In this document: one piece after another, positions 6,979 to 14,840 of the stretch
How the letters are laid out: each line of letters begins with the position of its first letter
Numbering within the stretch: the stretch's first letter is position 1
DNA from: Rhizobacter sp.
GTDB lineage: Bacteria > Pseudomonadota > Gammaproteobacteria > Burkholderiales > Burkholderiaceae_C
Length of the DNA stretch: 17,121 nucleotides
Direction: 5' to 3'
Assembly: GCA_025359585.1 (NCBI GenBank)
Contig: JANYFX010000134.1
Coordinates: forward strand, 1 to 17,121
The notes under the pieces: model-generated
Databases searched by the model: none
Seen by the model: only the letters and a program-made list of their open reading frames with translations
Told to the model about the DNA's origin: nothing
Program-made: the position numbers and the translations under genes

Positions 6979-7569
6979 CTAGTACGGCGGCGGTTTGCGC
7001 GCGCGCTGTTCGCGGGCCGCTTCTGTCCACCAGGCCAGGTCATCGGCGAAGCGTGGGAAGGCTTTCTGGAGTGCTTCGCCGCCGCTGCCGATCGGCTCGC
7101 TGTCGGCATTCAAGGCTTGCGAAATGGGCCCGACCGCCAGCGTGCTCGAAATAACGACCATGCCCATTTCCGACAGGATGCTGTGCCACAAGGTGCCGGC
7201 CCGGACCCCCGAAAACCGGCCCGCAGAATAGCTGGCGATGGCCGCCGGACGCCAGAACCATTCCTCGAGAAAGTGGTCCGTCAGGTTCTTGAGGCCCGGC
7301 TGCGGGCCCCAGTTGTACTCGCCGGTCACGAAGACGAACGCATCCGCACTGCGGATCTTCCCCGCCAGGGCTTCCATCGCCGCAGGCGCCGTGCCTTTCG
7401 GGTACTCCTTGTACATGCGATCCAGCATGGGCAGATCGACGGCCTTGGCGTCCACCAGCTCGGCGTCGGCCCCTCGAGACCGAAGCCCCTCGACGACATG
7501 GTTCGCCAGGCGCACGCCCATGCGGTCGGCCCGATAGGAGCCGTAGAACACCAGAATGTTGTCAGCCAT
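6979..7569 (-). CDS. NADPH-dependent FMN reductase family protein (flavodoxin fold)
   Basis: Flavodoxin-like quinone/FMN reductase of 196 residues. It shows the phosphate-binding loop GSYRADR (residues 10-16) of the SsuE/ChrR/ArsH-type FMN_red superfamily. The second flavin loop 'EYNWGPQPGLKNLTDH' (84-99) is the counterpart of the family's 'PEYN...PG.LKN.IDW'. The start is well supported: AAAGGAG lies eight bases before the ATG at 7569-7567. Members reduce FMN, quinones, azo dyes or metal oxyanions such as chromate; which applies here cannot be read from sequence. It precedes ltaE by 48 bases in the same direction. A role in reducing selenium oxyanions for the nearby sen genes is only a speculation from location. 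Confidence 0.85.
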   Translation of the reverse strand: MADNILVFYGSYRADRMGVRLANHVVEGLRSRGADAELVDAKAVDLPMLDRMYKEYPKGTAPAAMEALAGKIRSADAFVFVTGEYNWGPQPGLKNLTDHFLEEWFWRPAAIASYSAGRFSGVRAGTLWHSILSEMGMVVISSTLAVGPISQALNADSEPIGSGGEALQKAFPRFADDLAWWTEAAREQRARKPPPY

Positions 7570-7586
7570 GGATCATTCTCCTTTGA
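7558..7586 (-). promoter_or_regulatory. Strong Shine-Dalgarno of the FMN reductase gene
   Basis: On the minus strand AAAGGAG is followed by eight bases and then the ATG at 7569-7567. It is one of few strong ribosome binding sites in this window and fixes the start. Confidence 0.75.
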
Positions 7587-7992
7587 TCGGTCGAATCGAG
7601 AAATTTTCCTCATCACCGCCATGCCACAGGCCCCAGTCAGGGGGAGGCAAACTTCGTTGCCGGCGCCTAGTCTGAAGACATGAGCAATCCATGGTCAACC
7701 CTCGTCGAGAGTCTGTCGGGCACAGAACGAAAGACGCCCAAGTCGTGGCCGGTGGCCAGAGTGCACCGCATGCTCGACGACCCACCCTCGGGCAAGCTTG
7801 GGCATCCGATGCGCCACGGCTTGGCGGAGAAGCTGCGGCGTCCCGCGCTGGCTCAAGCGCCAGGACGATCCTCGCCGGTGGGGTGCCCGTGTGCCGCGTG
7901 CGCGCTCGGGCTGCGGCAGCCGCTGCCTGCCACATAGTGGCGTGAGCGAAGCCCATGGTCAACACGCGAACAGCCTGCTGCGTTGAGAACCC
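7587..7992. other. About 400 bases without a confident gene
   Basis: The stretch lies between the divergent FMN reductase gene and a 52-codon ORF. It should contain the promoter of the reductase. On the plus strand an 85-codon frame begins at ATG 7680, preceded six bases upstream by a -10-like TAGTCT (7668-7673). Its translation ('MSNPWSTLVESLSGTERKTP' onward) matches no family I recognise and turns Pro/Ala/Cys-rich late on. It could be a small gene, a decayed remnant or chance. A minus-strand frame (7573-8160) is Arg/Ala-rich and looks like noise. No repeats, tRNA or mobile-element ends were seen. Confidence 0.4.
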
Positions 7993-8151
7993 ATGAACGC
8001 CATCGACCCTCGCTTCCCGCTGGGCAAACCGCTGAATCGCCCCGCGCCGCCGTCGTTGCGCCCGATCTCGGGGCGACCGAACTGGTTCATCGATTCGCGC
8101 GGGGTGGAGCGTTATGTCGAGCGCCCCGCCCAACAATCGGTGAGTCGCTGA
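7993..8151 (+). CDS. Small hypothetical protein, 52 residues
   Basis: A short frame beginning ATG AAC GCC ATC GAC encodes 52 residues starting 'MNAIDPRFPLGKPLNRPAPP' and continuing through 'GRPNWFIDSRGVERYVERP'. Most third codon positions are G or C, like the real genes around it, and the peptide has a sensible mixture of charged, aromatic and Pro residues. It is soluble-looking, with no signal peptide or membrane segment. It ends five bases before the convergent fadH stop. No strong Shine-Dalgarno is seen, and I do not recognise a family. It may be a true small gene or a short leftover of a larger one. Confidence 0.45.
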   Translation: MNAIDPRFPLGKPLNRPAPPSLRPISGRPNWFIDSRGVERYVERPAQQSVSR

Positions 8152-8156
8152 AAGCG

Positions 8157-10208
8157 TCAAAGCGCGGCCGCGAGCCGCGTGCCCTGATCGATCGCCCGCT
8201 TCGCGTCGAGCTCACCGGCTTCGTCGGCCCCGCCGATCAAGTGCGTCTTCACGCCGGCCTGACGCAAGGGTTCCAGCAGTTCCCGCAGCGGCTCCTGCCC
8301 GGTGCACAGCACGACCGTGTCGCACTCGATCAACTGCCCTTCGCTGTGCTTTTCGCCATAGGTCACGAACAGCCCCTGTGGCGTGATGCGCTCGTAGTTC
8401 ACGCCACCGATCATCTCGACCTTCTTCATCTGCAAGGCCGCGCGGTGGATCCATCCGGTCGTCTTGCCCAGGCCCTTGCCGAGCTTGCCACTCTTGCGCT
8501 GCAACAGCGTGACCTGCCGCGCGGCGGGCGCCGGCTGCGGCCGCACCACGCCGCCGCGCACCGTGCCCGGGTCGGCCACGCCCCATTCGGTGAGCCACTC
8601 GTGCAGGTTCATGGTCGGTGAATGGCCGGGCGCGGTGACGAGGAACTCGGCCACGTCGAAGCCGATGCCGCCGGCGCCGACGATCGCCACGCGCGCACCG
8701 ACGGCCTTGCCGTGCAGCAGCACGTCGACATAACTCAGCACGTTCGCGCCGTCCGAGCCGGGGATCTTCGCGTCGCGTGGCAATACGCCGGTGGCGAGCA
8801 CGACCTCGTCGAACTTCTGCGCCAGCAACTGCGCCGCCGTGACGCGTGTGCCCAGGTGCAATTGCACGCCGGTGAGCGTGATGCGGCGCGCGAAGTAACG
8901 CAGCGTTTCGCTGAACTCTTCCTTGCCCGGGATCAGCTTGGCCATGTTGAACTGGCCGCCGATCTGCGCGGCCGATTCGAACAGGTGCACTTCGTGGCCG
9001 CGCTCGGCGAGCGTGGTCGCGGTCGCAAGGCCTGCGGGCCCGGCGCCGACCACGGCGACGCGCTTCTTCTTCGCGACCGCACGGATCAGCAGCGTGGTCT
9101 CGTGCCCGGCACGCGGGTTCACGAGACAGGACGCGAGCTGCGACTTGAAGGTGTGGTCCAGGCAGGCCTGGTTGCAGGCGATGCAGGTGTTGATCTGGTC
9201 GCGCTGGTTCGCAGCGGCCTTGTTCACGAAGTCTGCGTCGGCGAGCAGCGGGCGCGCCATGCTGACCATGTCGGCACAGCCTTCTTCGAGAATGGCCTCG
9301 GCCACCTCGGGCATGTTGATGCGGTTGCTGGTGATCAGCGGCAGCATGTAACCGGCCGCGCGCAGCTCCTTGCGCATCTTCTGCGTGACCCACGCGAAGG
9401 CACCGCGCGGCACGCTGGTGGCGATCGTCGGCACCCGCGCTTCGTGCCAGCCGATGCCGGTGTTGATGATGGTAGCGCCTGCATCGGCCACGGCTTTGGC
9501 GAGCAGGACCACCTCTTCCCAGCTGCTGCCGTCGGGGATCAGGTCGAGCATCGACAGGCGGTAGATGATGATGAAGTCGGCGCCGACCGCCTCGCGCACA
9601 CGCCGCACGATCTCGACCGCCAGGCGCATGCGGTTCTCGTAAGCGCCGCCCCATTCGTCGCTGCGGTGGTTGGTGTGCGTGACGAGAAACTGGTTGATGA
9701 AATAACCCTCGCTGCCCATCACCTCCACACCGTCGTAGCCGGCTTCGCGCGAGAGCTTGGCGCAGCGCACGAAGGCGCGGATCTGGCGCTCGATGCCACG
9801 CGCGCTCAGCTCACGCGGCGTGAACGGCGAGATCGGGCTCTGGATGCGCGACGGCGCCACGCAGAACGGCTGGTAGCCGTAGCGGCCGGTGTGCAGGATC
9901 TGCAGCGCGATCTTGCCGCCTTCGGCATGGACAGCGTCGGTCACCAGCTTGTGGCGCTTGGCCCCGCCACTCGTGCTGAGCGTGCCGGCCAGCGGCTTGG
10001 CCCAGCCTTCGATGTTGGGTGCGAAGCCGCCGGTCACCATCAGGCCGACGCCGCCGCGCGCGCGCTCGGCGAAGAACGCGGCCATCGCGGGAAAGTGCTT
10101 GCGGCCGTCTTCCAGACCGGTGTGCATGCTGCCCATCAGCACGCGGTTCTTGAGCGTGGTGAAGCCGAGGTCGAGGGGGCTGAGCAGGTGAGGGTACGGC
10201 GCGGGCAT
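8157..10208 (-). CDS. fadH: 2,4-dienoyl-CoA reductase (NADPH), FadH-type flavin/Fe-S enzyme
   Basis: Reduces 2,4-dienoyl-CoA intermediates in beta-oxidation of unsaturated fatty acids. It has 683 residues (E. coli FadH has 672) with the same domain order. An Old Yellow Enzyme-like FMN barrel (about 1-335) has Tyr169 in 'GSEGYF' and His255 in 'GIGWHEARVPTIAT', the counterparts of E. coli Tyr166 and His252. A 4Fe-4S motif CX2CX3CX11C lies at Cys342, 345, 349 and 361. FAD- and NADPH-binding Rossmann segments are GAGPAG (388-393) and 'VAIVGAGGIGFDVAEF'. The chosen ATG at 10208 gives 'MPAPYPHLLSPLDLG', where family similarity begins; ATG 10253 would add 15 residues. The much longer open frame upstream is an antisense/out-of-frame reading of the HD-GYP gene. 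Preserved catalytic residues support a working enzyme. Confidence 0.95.
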   Translation of the reverse strand: MPAPYPHLLSPLDLGFTTLKNRVLMGSMHTGLEDGRKHFPAMAAFFAERARGGVGLMVTGGFAPNIEGWAKPLAGTLSTSGGAKRHKLVTDAVHAEGGKIALQILHTGRYGYQPFCVAPSRIQSPISPFTPRELSARGIERQIRAFVRCAKLSREAGYDGVEVMGSEGYFINQFLVTHTNHRSDEWGGAYENRMRLAVEIVRRVREAVGADFIIIYRLSMLDLIPDGSSWEEVVLLAKAVADAGATIINTGIGWHEARVPTIATSVPRGAFAWVTQKMRKELRAAGYMLPLITSNRINMPEVAEAILEEGCADMVSMARPLLADADFVNKAAANQRDQINTCIACNQACLDHTFKSQLASCLVNPRAGHETTLLIRAVAKKKRVAVVGAGPAGLATATTLAERGHEVHLFESAAQIGGQFNMAKLIPGKEEFSETLRYFARRITLTGVQLHLGTRVTAAQLLAQKFDEVVLATGVLPRDAKIPGSDGANVLSYVDVLLHGKAVGARVAIVGAGGIGFDVAEFLVTAPGHSPTMNLHEWLTEWGVADPGTVRGGVVRPQPAPAARQVTLLQRKSGKLGKGLGKTTGWIHRAALQMKKVEMIGGVNYERITPQGLFVTYGEKHSEGQLIECDTVVLCTGQEPLRELLEPLRQAGVKTHLIGGADEAGELDAKRAIDQGTRLAAAL

Positions 10209-10295
10209 GCGGTGGGCTTTCGGCAGCGCCCGGCGGGCGGCGGCCTCGATCATCGCAGCGAAGTGCCGTGCCCGATGCCGTGGCTTTCGCTCGGG

Positions 10296-10317
10296 AAAAA
10301 AGCGCCGGCTCAGGCGC
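10296..10317 (-). terminator. Intrinsic terminator of the HD-GYP-type gene
   Basis: On the minus strand, GCGCC (10317-10313), a six-base loop TGAGCC containing the stop codon, GGCGC (10306-10302) and then six T (10301-10296). A GC-rich stem followed by a T-run is the textbook pattern. The stem overlaps the end of the coding sequence. Confidence 0.75.
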
Positions 10318-11431
10318 AGACCAGCGCCATCAGCTTCGCCGGGGCGATGTGGGCCGTACCGGCGCGCTCGCCCAGCAAGGCGACGATCGCGAACTCGGGC
10401 CGGCTCGTGTCGCGCCGCAGCGGCTCGCTCACGGCGGCGCCGCGGGCGTTGGTCACGGTGGCCACCTCGGGCTTGTGGGCGCCGGGCCCGCGCCGCACCA
10501 CGATGCCGGTTTCGCCCGAGGCAAACCGAACGAAACAACCCGGCGGGTACAGGCCGAATTCCTTGATGAGCGCCGCGGTGGTGGGGTCGCCCGGGTGGTC
10601 GGCGAACAGGCTGCGCGCGACGCTGTCGGCGGCCATCGCGTCGCGGCTTTGGCGCGGGCTCAGGCGGGCGGTGTACACGTCGCACTGGTGCAGCACGGCG
10701 GCCAACGGGGTCACGTCGCGCAGGCCCGTCGGGTAGCCGCTGCCGCTGCTGGTCTCGTGGTGCTGGGCCACGGCCTGCAGCCATTCCGGGTCGGTGATGC
10801 CGGCCAGGGCCAGCATGTGCATGCTGCGCTGCGGGTGGCTGTGAACAGCCTCGCGCTGCGCTGGCGTGAGGGGAGTCGCTTGCGCGGCGAGCTGGCCTTG
10901 CAGTTCGAGCATCGAGACGTTCATCGTCAGCGCGGCCTTGAAGGCGCGCTGCATGTCGGGCTTGTTCCAGCTCAGGCGGTGCACGGTGAGGAAGGCAGCG
11001 ATCGCACAGTGGATCGAGTGGTTCGCGCCGTATTGCGCATGCCGCCCGCCGTGCTGGCGCAGCACCTGGAAGATGGCGAGGTCGGGGTCGCGCTCGACCA
11101 GCGCCACGAGCGGCGCGGCCACGTCGTCGATCACGACATCGAGGTTCTTCTTCGGCAGCGCGTGCAGGGCCTGCGTCGCACTCGCTATCGACTCTTCCCA
11201 AAGCGCCGGCAGTTGTTCGGGCGGGGCTTTGAGCACCCGGTGGACCACGGTTTCCAGCTCGGCCAGGTCGACCAGCATGCCGCGCGAAAAAAGCGCCTGC
11301 AGTTGCTCCACGCCCACCAGCACCTGGCCGCGTGCGAGCAGCAGCGTGTGGTCGCTCTGGCGAACGTTGAACGGCAGCGGCACGCCCACCTGCAGACGGT
11401 GCCTGACCGATTCGAGTTCGATGAGTCGCAT
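10310..11431 (-). CDS. Degenerate HD-GYP domain protein (probably catalytically inactive)
   Basis: A 373-residue protein with the layout of a cyclic-di-GMP HD-GYP phosphodiesterase but altered catalytic residues. An N-terminal domain (about 1-60, 'LLLARGQVLVGVEQLQALFSRG') resembles those preceding many HD-GYP domains. Where active enzymes have 'LLHDIGK', this protein reads 'LTMNVSM' (residues 168-174), so His and Asp of the HD pair are Met170 and Asn171 and the Lys is also lost. The GYP part is kept: 'HHETSSGSGYPTGL' (224-237) with 'QCDVYTA' after it. A C-terminal segment 'FGLYPPGCFVRFASGETGIV' is also typical. The start is supported by GGAG seven bases upstream of the ATG. Loss of metal ligands suggests a sensor or scaffold role rather than hydrolysis. 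It is divergent from the nuclease-like gene. Confidence 0.85.
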   Translation of the reverse strand: MRLIELESVRHRLQVGVPLPFNVRQSDHTLLLARGQVLVGVEQLQALFSRGMLVDLAELETVVHRVLKAPPEQLPALWEESIASATQALHALPKKNLDVVIDDVAAPLVALVERDPDLAIFQVLRQHGGRHAQYGANHSIHCAIAAFLTVHRLSWNKPDMQRAFKAALTMNVSMLELQGQLAAQATPLTPAQREAVHSHPQRSMHMLALAGITDPEWLQAVAQHHETSSGSGYPTGLRDVTPLAAVLHQCDVYTARLSPRQSRDAMAADSVARSLFADHPGDPTTAALIKEFGLYPPGCFVRFASGETGIVVRRGPGAHKPEVATVTNARGAAVSEPLRRDTSRPEFAIVALLGERAGTAHIAPAKLMALVCA

Positions 11432-11533
11432 GGCGCTCCGGGTGGCAGGCCGGCTGGCCGGAATCTACCTGTTTTCGGCACGGGCTGCGCCGGCTTGAGC
11501 CCGGCCGCTGGGCGTGGCGCTACGCTTCGGCCC
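11432..11533. promoter_or_regulatory. Divergent promoter region, HD-GYP-type gene and nuclease-like gene
   Basis: These 102 bases separate two divergent genes and should hold both promoters. For the leftward gene a GGAG Shine-Dalgarno is visible. For the rightward gene no Shine-Dalgarno is seen; a -10-like TACGCT (11521-11526) ends seven bases before the ATG, and a -35-like TTGAGC (11495-11500) lies 20 bases further upstream, which is longer than usual spacing. Confidence 0.35.
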
Positions 11534-12250
11534 ATGGCCACGACGCCCCCCATCACAGCACTGCACCGGCGCCGCCTGCGCGATGTGTACCGCTCGGCCG
11601 GCTGGCCGTGCCAGGACGCGCTCGAGATCGAGCTGCTCGTGGCCGGCCTGCTGGAGCGGGTGCGCAGTGCCAGTGGCCACGAAACGCTGCGGCTCACAGA
11701 CGCCGGCCTGCAGGTGCTGGCCGAGACGCAGCAGCGCAACCGTGCGCGCCGCGACGCGCACGAGGGCCTGGTGGAACGCGTGGCGCGCGAGATGACGCGC
11801 GCCGGGCGCATCGCATGGCAGGGCCTCGCGCTGCGCGCCAAGGTCGAGAGCGGCTGGGTGATGGCGATGCCCGACGTGTTCTCGGTGCGCCACACCACGG
11901 TCGAGGCCTACCTCGAACCGATCGTCCACGAGATCAAGGTGCAGCGCTCCGACCTGCTCTCGGACCTGCGCAGCGCATCCAAGCGCGCGGCCTATCTTCA
12001 GCTCAGCAGCGAGTGCTGGTACGTGATCCGCGAAGGCATTGCCGAGCCCGACGAGATACCGCCCGAATGCGGCGTTTTGGTCGCGAGCCTTGCCACGCTC
12101 GATGTCGCGCGCCCCGCGCCGAAGCGCGCGATGCAGATGCCCTTCGGCCTGTGGATGGCATTGGCGCGCGCCACACCACTGCAGGGGTGGCGGCTCGAAG
12201 ACGCCCAAGGCCATCTCGGCGACACTGAGGGTCCGCCGCCCGAGACCTGA
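11534..12250 (+). CDS. Predicted PD-(D/E)XK nuclease-like protein with N-terminal winged-helix-like region
   Basis: A 238-residue protein I cannot assign to a named family. The first 62 or so residues, with 'ELLVAGLLERV' and 'LRLTDAGLQVLAE', resemble a MarR-like winged helix. The second half has a PD-(D/E)XK-like pattern: Pro113-Asp114 in 'MPDVFSV', then Glu133-Ile-Lys135 in 'HEIKVQRSDLL', then 'KRAAYLQLSSECWYVI', which resembles the helix and strand after the EXK in MmcB-like and other small nucleases. Known members of that fold cut or repair DNA. No signal peptide or membrane segment is seen. It starts at ATG 11534 and is followed nine bases later by the DMT transporter, probably in one operon. 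The nuclease call is inference from motif spacing; the CDS itself is well supported by codon bias and length. Confidence 0.75.
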   Translation: MATTPPITALHRRRLRDVYRSAGWPCQDALEIELLVAGLLERVRSASGHETLRLTDAGLQVLAETQQRNRARRDAHEGLVERVAREMTRAGRIAWQGLALRAKVESGWVMAMPDVFSVRHTTVEAYLEPIVHEIKVQRSDLLSDLRSASKRAAYLQLSSECWYVIREGIAEPDEIPPECGVLVASLATLDVARPAPKRAMQMPFGLWMALARATPLQGWRLEDAQGHLGDTEGPPPET

Positions 12251-12259
12251 CACCGCCCC

Positions 12260-13201
12260 ATGCCCGACCCGAACCCCGCCCGCGCCCGCCACGCTCTGTG
12301 GGCCGCGCTCGTGCTGATCGTCATCTGGGGTGCGAACTTCAGCGTGCAGAAGGAAGTGTTCAAGGCGCTGTCGCCCGGCGGTTTCCTGTTCGTGCGCTAC
12401 CTCATCATGCCGGTGGCCGCCGCGCTGCTGCTGTGCTGGCGCCACGGCACGCACTGGCCGCGCTTGCCGCGCTCGGTGCTGCTCTCGTTGCTGAAGCTCG
12501 GGCTGGCCGGGCACCTGATCCACGTCGGTCTGGTGACCTACGGCATCCACTGGTCGACGGCGTTTTCGAGCTCGTTGATCCTGGCCTGCGGGCCGGTGTT
12601 CACGCTGCTGATCCTGCGCTGGCACGGGCTGGAGCAGCTCACGCGCGGGCAGATCGCCGGCGTGGCGGTGGCGTGTGCCGGGGTGCTGCTGTTCCTGTCC
12701 GACAAGTTCCTCGGCGGCCACTGGCAAGCGAGCGGCGGCGACCTCACCTTGCTGGTCGCGGCCTCGTTCTTCTCGTACTACACCGTCGCTGCCAAGCCGA
12801 TGATCGAGCGCCACGGCGGCGTGACGGTGATGACGTATGCCACGCTGCTGGGCAGCGGCCCGGTCGTGCTGTTGAGCCTGCCGGCCGGCCTGAACGTTGA
12901 CTGGGCGGCCGTGCGCCCGGTGATCTGGGTCGGCATGTTGTACGCGGTGCTGATCTCGGCCTTTCTCGGCTGGCTGGTGTGGGGCTGGGTCAACGCCGTG
13001 CGCGGCGTGGCGCGCAGTGCACCGCTGATGTACCTGATGCCGCCGGTGGCCGGGCTCGTGGCCTGGGCCGTGACGGGCGAGCGCTACACAGGCATCAAGC
13101 TGGCCGGCGCGGCCCTCACGCTGGCAGGGGTGGCCGTGGCACAGTACGCTAGCGTCCGGCCGAACGATCCGGTACGCGAAGCGCCGGCGCCGGTGGATTG
13201 A
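12260..13201 (+). CDS. EamA/DMT-family membrane transporter (probable metabolite exporter)
   Basis: Integral inner-membrane protein of 313 residues with about ten hydrophobic segments, the usual size and two-repeat architecture of the drug/metabolite transporter superfamily. The first EamA repeat opens with 'VIWGANFSVQKEVFKALSPG' and 'FLFVRYLI', hallmark positions of the family. The second begins near 'LTLLVAASFFSYYTVAAKPM'. It ends with 'GERYTGIKLAGAALTLAGV', the usual last membrane segments. Members export amino acids, nucleosides or other metabolites, and the substrate cannot be predicted here. The ATG at 12260 is nine bases after the nuclease-like gene, and the next gene starts 16 bases after its stop, suggesting a three-gene operon. 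Confidence 0.92.
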   Translation: MPDPNPARARHALWAALVLIVIWGANFSVQKEVFKALSPGGFLFVRYLIMPVAAALLLCWRHGTHWPRLPRSVLLSLLKLGLAGHLIHVGLVTYGIHWSTAFSSSLILACGPVFTLLILRWHGLEQLTRGQIAGVAVACAGVLLFLSDKFLGGHWQASGGDLTLLVAASFFSYYTVAAKPMIERHGGVTVMTYATLLGSGPVVLLSLPAGLNVDWAAVRPVIWVGMLYAVLISAFLGWLVWGWVNAVRGVARSAPLMYLMPPVAGLVAWAVTGERYTGIKLAGAALTLAGVAVAQYASVRPNDPVREAPAPVD

Positions 13202-13217
13202 TGAAGGAGAAGTTCTG

Positions 13218-14840
13218 ATGCGCACCTCGACCCGACACGCCCTTTCGACGCTGGCCCTGGCCGCGCTGCTCGCCGCCTGCTCGAAGCCGGCCGAGGTGGC
13301 GCCGCCGGTGGCCGCGGCACCGAAGGCCCCGGTGGTCGCAGCCACCGACCACGCTGAAGCCGGCATCGCGTGGAAACACGCCAGCAACGACGCCGAGGTG
13401 GACGCCGCTTTTGCGCTCGCCAAGGCCGAGACCAAACCGGTGTTCGTCTACTGGGGCGCCAAGTGGTGCCCGCCGTGCAACCAGGTCAAGGCCACGCTCT
13501 TCAACCGGCAAGACTTCATCGAACGCTCGCGCGCCTTCGTGCCCGTTTACGTGGACGGTGACAGCCCCGGCGCGCAGAAGCTCGGCGCGCGCTTCAAGGT
13601 CAGCGGTTATCCGACGATGGTGTTGTTCAACCCACAAGGCACCGAGCTCACGCGGCTGCCGGGCGAGGTCGATGCGCAGCGTTACACCGAGGTGCTGACG
13701 CTCGGCATGAACGCACAGCGGCCGGTGAAAGAGGTGCTGGCGCTGGTCAAAGCCGGTGGCGCGGGCCTGACCGCCAACGACTGGCGCCTGCTGGCCTTCT
13801 ACTCGTGGGACACCGACGAAAAGCAGGTCGTGCCGAAAGACGAAGTGCCCGCGCTGATGAAGCAGCTCGCCGCCGCCTGCCCGGCCGAGCAGACCGAAGT
13901 GTCCACGCGCCTGCAGCTCAAGGCGCTGGCCGCCGTTGACGAAAAAGCCCCGGCGCAGCCCGACGCCGCTGCGCAGGCGCGACTCGTCAAGCTGCTGGTC
14001 GATGCGCCGGCCGCGCGCGCCCACATGGACGTGCTGGCCAACTACGCGACCGACATCACCCGTGCGCTCAGCGCCAAGGGCACGCGGCAGCGCGCCGAGC
14101 TGCTCGCCGCGTTCGAGGTGGCACTCAAGCGCTTCGAAGCCGACACCACACTGTCGCGTGCCGACCGTTTGACAGCGCTCGCGGCGCGTGTCGATCTGGC
14201 GCGCATGGACGCACCGAAAGGCGCGGCCGTGAAGCTGCCCGACGCGCTCGTCGCCGACGCCCGCGCCCACGTCGAGCGCGCCGATCGCGAGATCACCGAC
14301 GGCTACGAGCGCCAGGCCGTCATCGCCTCGGCCGCGCACCTGCTGACCGACGTGGGGCTGGTCACCGAGTCCGACACCTTGCTCAAGGCCAGCCTCGCCA
14401 AGAGCCACTCGCCCTACTACCTGATGCTGGGCCTGGCCAGCAACGCCAAGAAGCGCGGCGACATGGCCGATGCCTTGCACTGGTACGAAGAGTCGTTCGA
14501 CAAGAGCGAAGGCCCGGCGACAAGGCTGCAGTGGGGCTCGGGTTACGTGAACGCGCTGGTCGAGCTGTCGCCGCTCGACGAAGCGCGCATCGAGAAGGCA
14601 GCGCAGCAGCTGTTGGTCGAAGCGGCATCGATGCCCGACGCGTTCTACGAGCGCAGCGGGCGATCGCTGCAACGCGTGGGCAGCAAGCTGCAGGGCTGGA
14701 ACAAGGGCGGCACGCACGCGGCCGTGCTCAAGCGGCTGCAAGCGAAGCTCGACGGTGTGTGCGGCGCATTGCCCTCAGGCGACCCGAAGCGCGCGAACTG
14801 CGAAGCGCTGCTGAAGCCCGCGCCGAAGAAGACCGCCTGA
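13218..14840 (+). CDS. Thioredoxin-domain lipoprotein with long helical C-terminal region
   Basis: A 540-residue predicted lipoprotein. The signal peptide ends in a lipobox Leu-Ala-Ala-Cys (Cys21), followed by an Ala/Pro linker to about residue 45. A thioredoxin fold follows, with the redox motif 'WCPPC' (Cys84 and Cys87) and a cis-Pro segment 'VSGYPTMVLFNPQG'. The remaining 350 or so residues are Ala/Leu-rich and helical, TPR-like, including 'GLASNAKKRGDMADALHWYEE'. The start is set by AAGGAGA six bases upstream of ATG 13218. The protein should be anchored in the periplasm and could reduce or oxidise disulphides in envelope proteins. The two C-terminal-region cysteines ('GVCGALPSG', 'ANCEALL') might form a structural disulphide. 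I do not know a characterised counterpart of this full architecture. Confidence 0.88.
   Translation: MRTSTRHALSTLALAALLAACSKPAEVAPPVAAAPKAPVVAATDHAEAGIAWKHASNDAEVDAAFALAKAETKPVFVYWGAKWCPPCNQVKATLFNRQDFIERSRAFVPVYVDGDSPGAQKLGARFKVSGYPTMVLFNPQGTELTRLPGEVDAQRYTEVLTLGMNAQRPVKEVLALVKAGGAGLTANDWRLLAFYSWDTDEKQVVPKDEVPALMKQLAAACPAEQTEVSTRLQLKALAAVDEKAPAQPDAAAQARLVKLLVDAPAARAHMDVLANYATDITRALSAKGTRQRAELLAAFEVALKRFEADTTLSRADRLTALAARVDLARMDAPKGAAVKLPDALVADARAHVERADREITDGYERQAVIASAAHLLTDVGLVTESDTLLKASLAKSHSPYYLMLGLASNAKKRGDMADALHWYEESFDKSEGPATRLQWGSGYVNALVELSPLDEARIEKAAQQLLVEAASMPDAFYERSGRSLQRVGSKLQGWNKGGTHAAVLKRLQAKLDGVCGALPSGDPKRANCEALLKPAPKKTA

Noticed and set aside
7573..8160. 195-codon minus-strand frame upstream of the FMN reductase
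   Set aside because: Low-complexity Arg/Ala-rich translation and no recognisable motif; it overlaps the reductase's own ribosome binding site.
8622..10736. 704-codon plus-strand frame antisense to fadH
   Set aside because: Composition typical of antisense noise in GC-rich DNA, with no recognisable domain.
10254..11201. Upstream extension of the FadH frame (a 1014-residue reading)
   Set aside because: The added part is an Arg/Ala/Pro-rich frame over the HD-GYP gene, and FadH similarity starts at residue 1 of the 10208 start.
11465..13435. 656-codon minus-strand frame across the nuclease-like and DMT genes
   Set aside because: His/Gln/Arg-rich, spans three real plus-strand genes, and shows no family features.
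13149..14741. 530-codon minus-strand frame antisense to the thioredoxin lipoprotein
   Set aside because: The plus-strand gene has a Shine-Dalgarno, lipobox and CPPC motif; the antisense frame has none.
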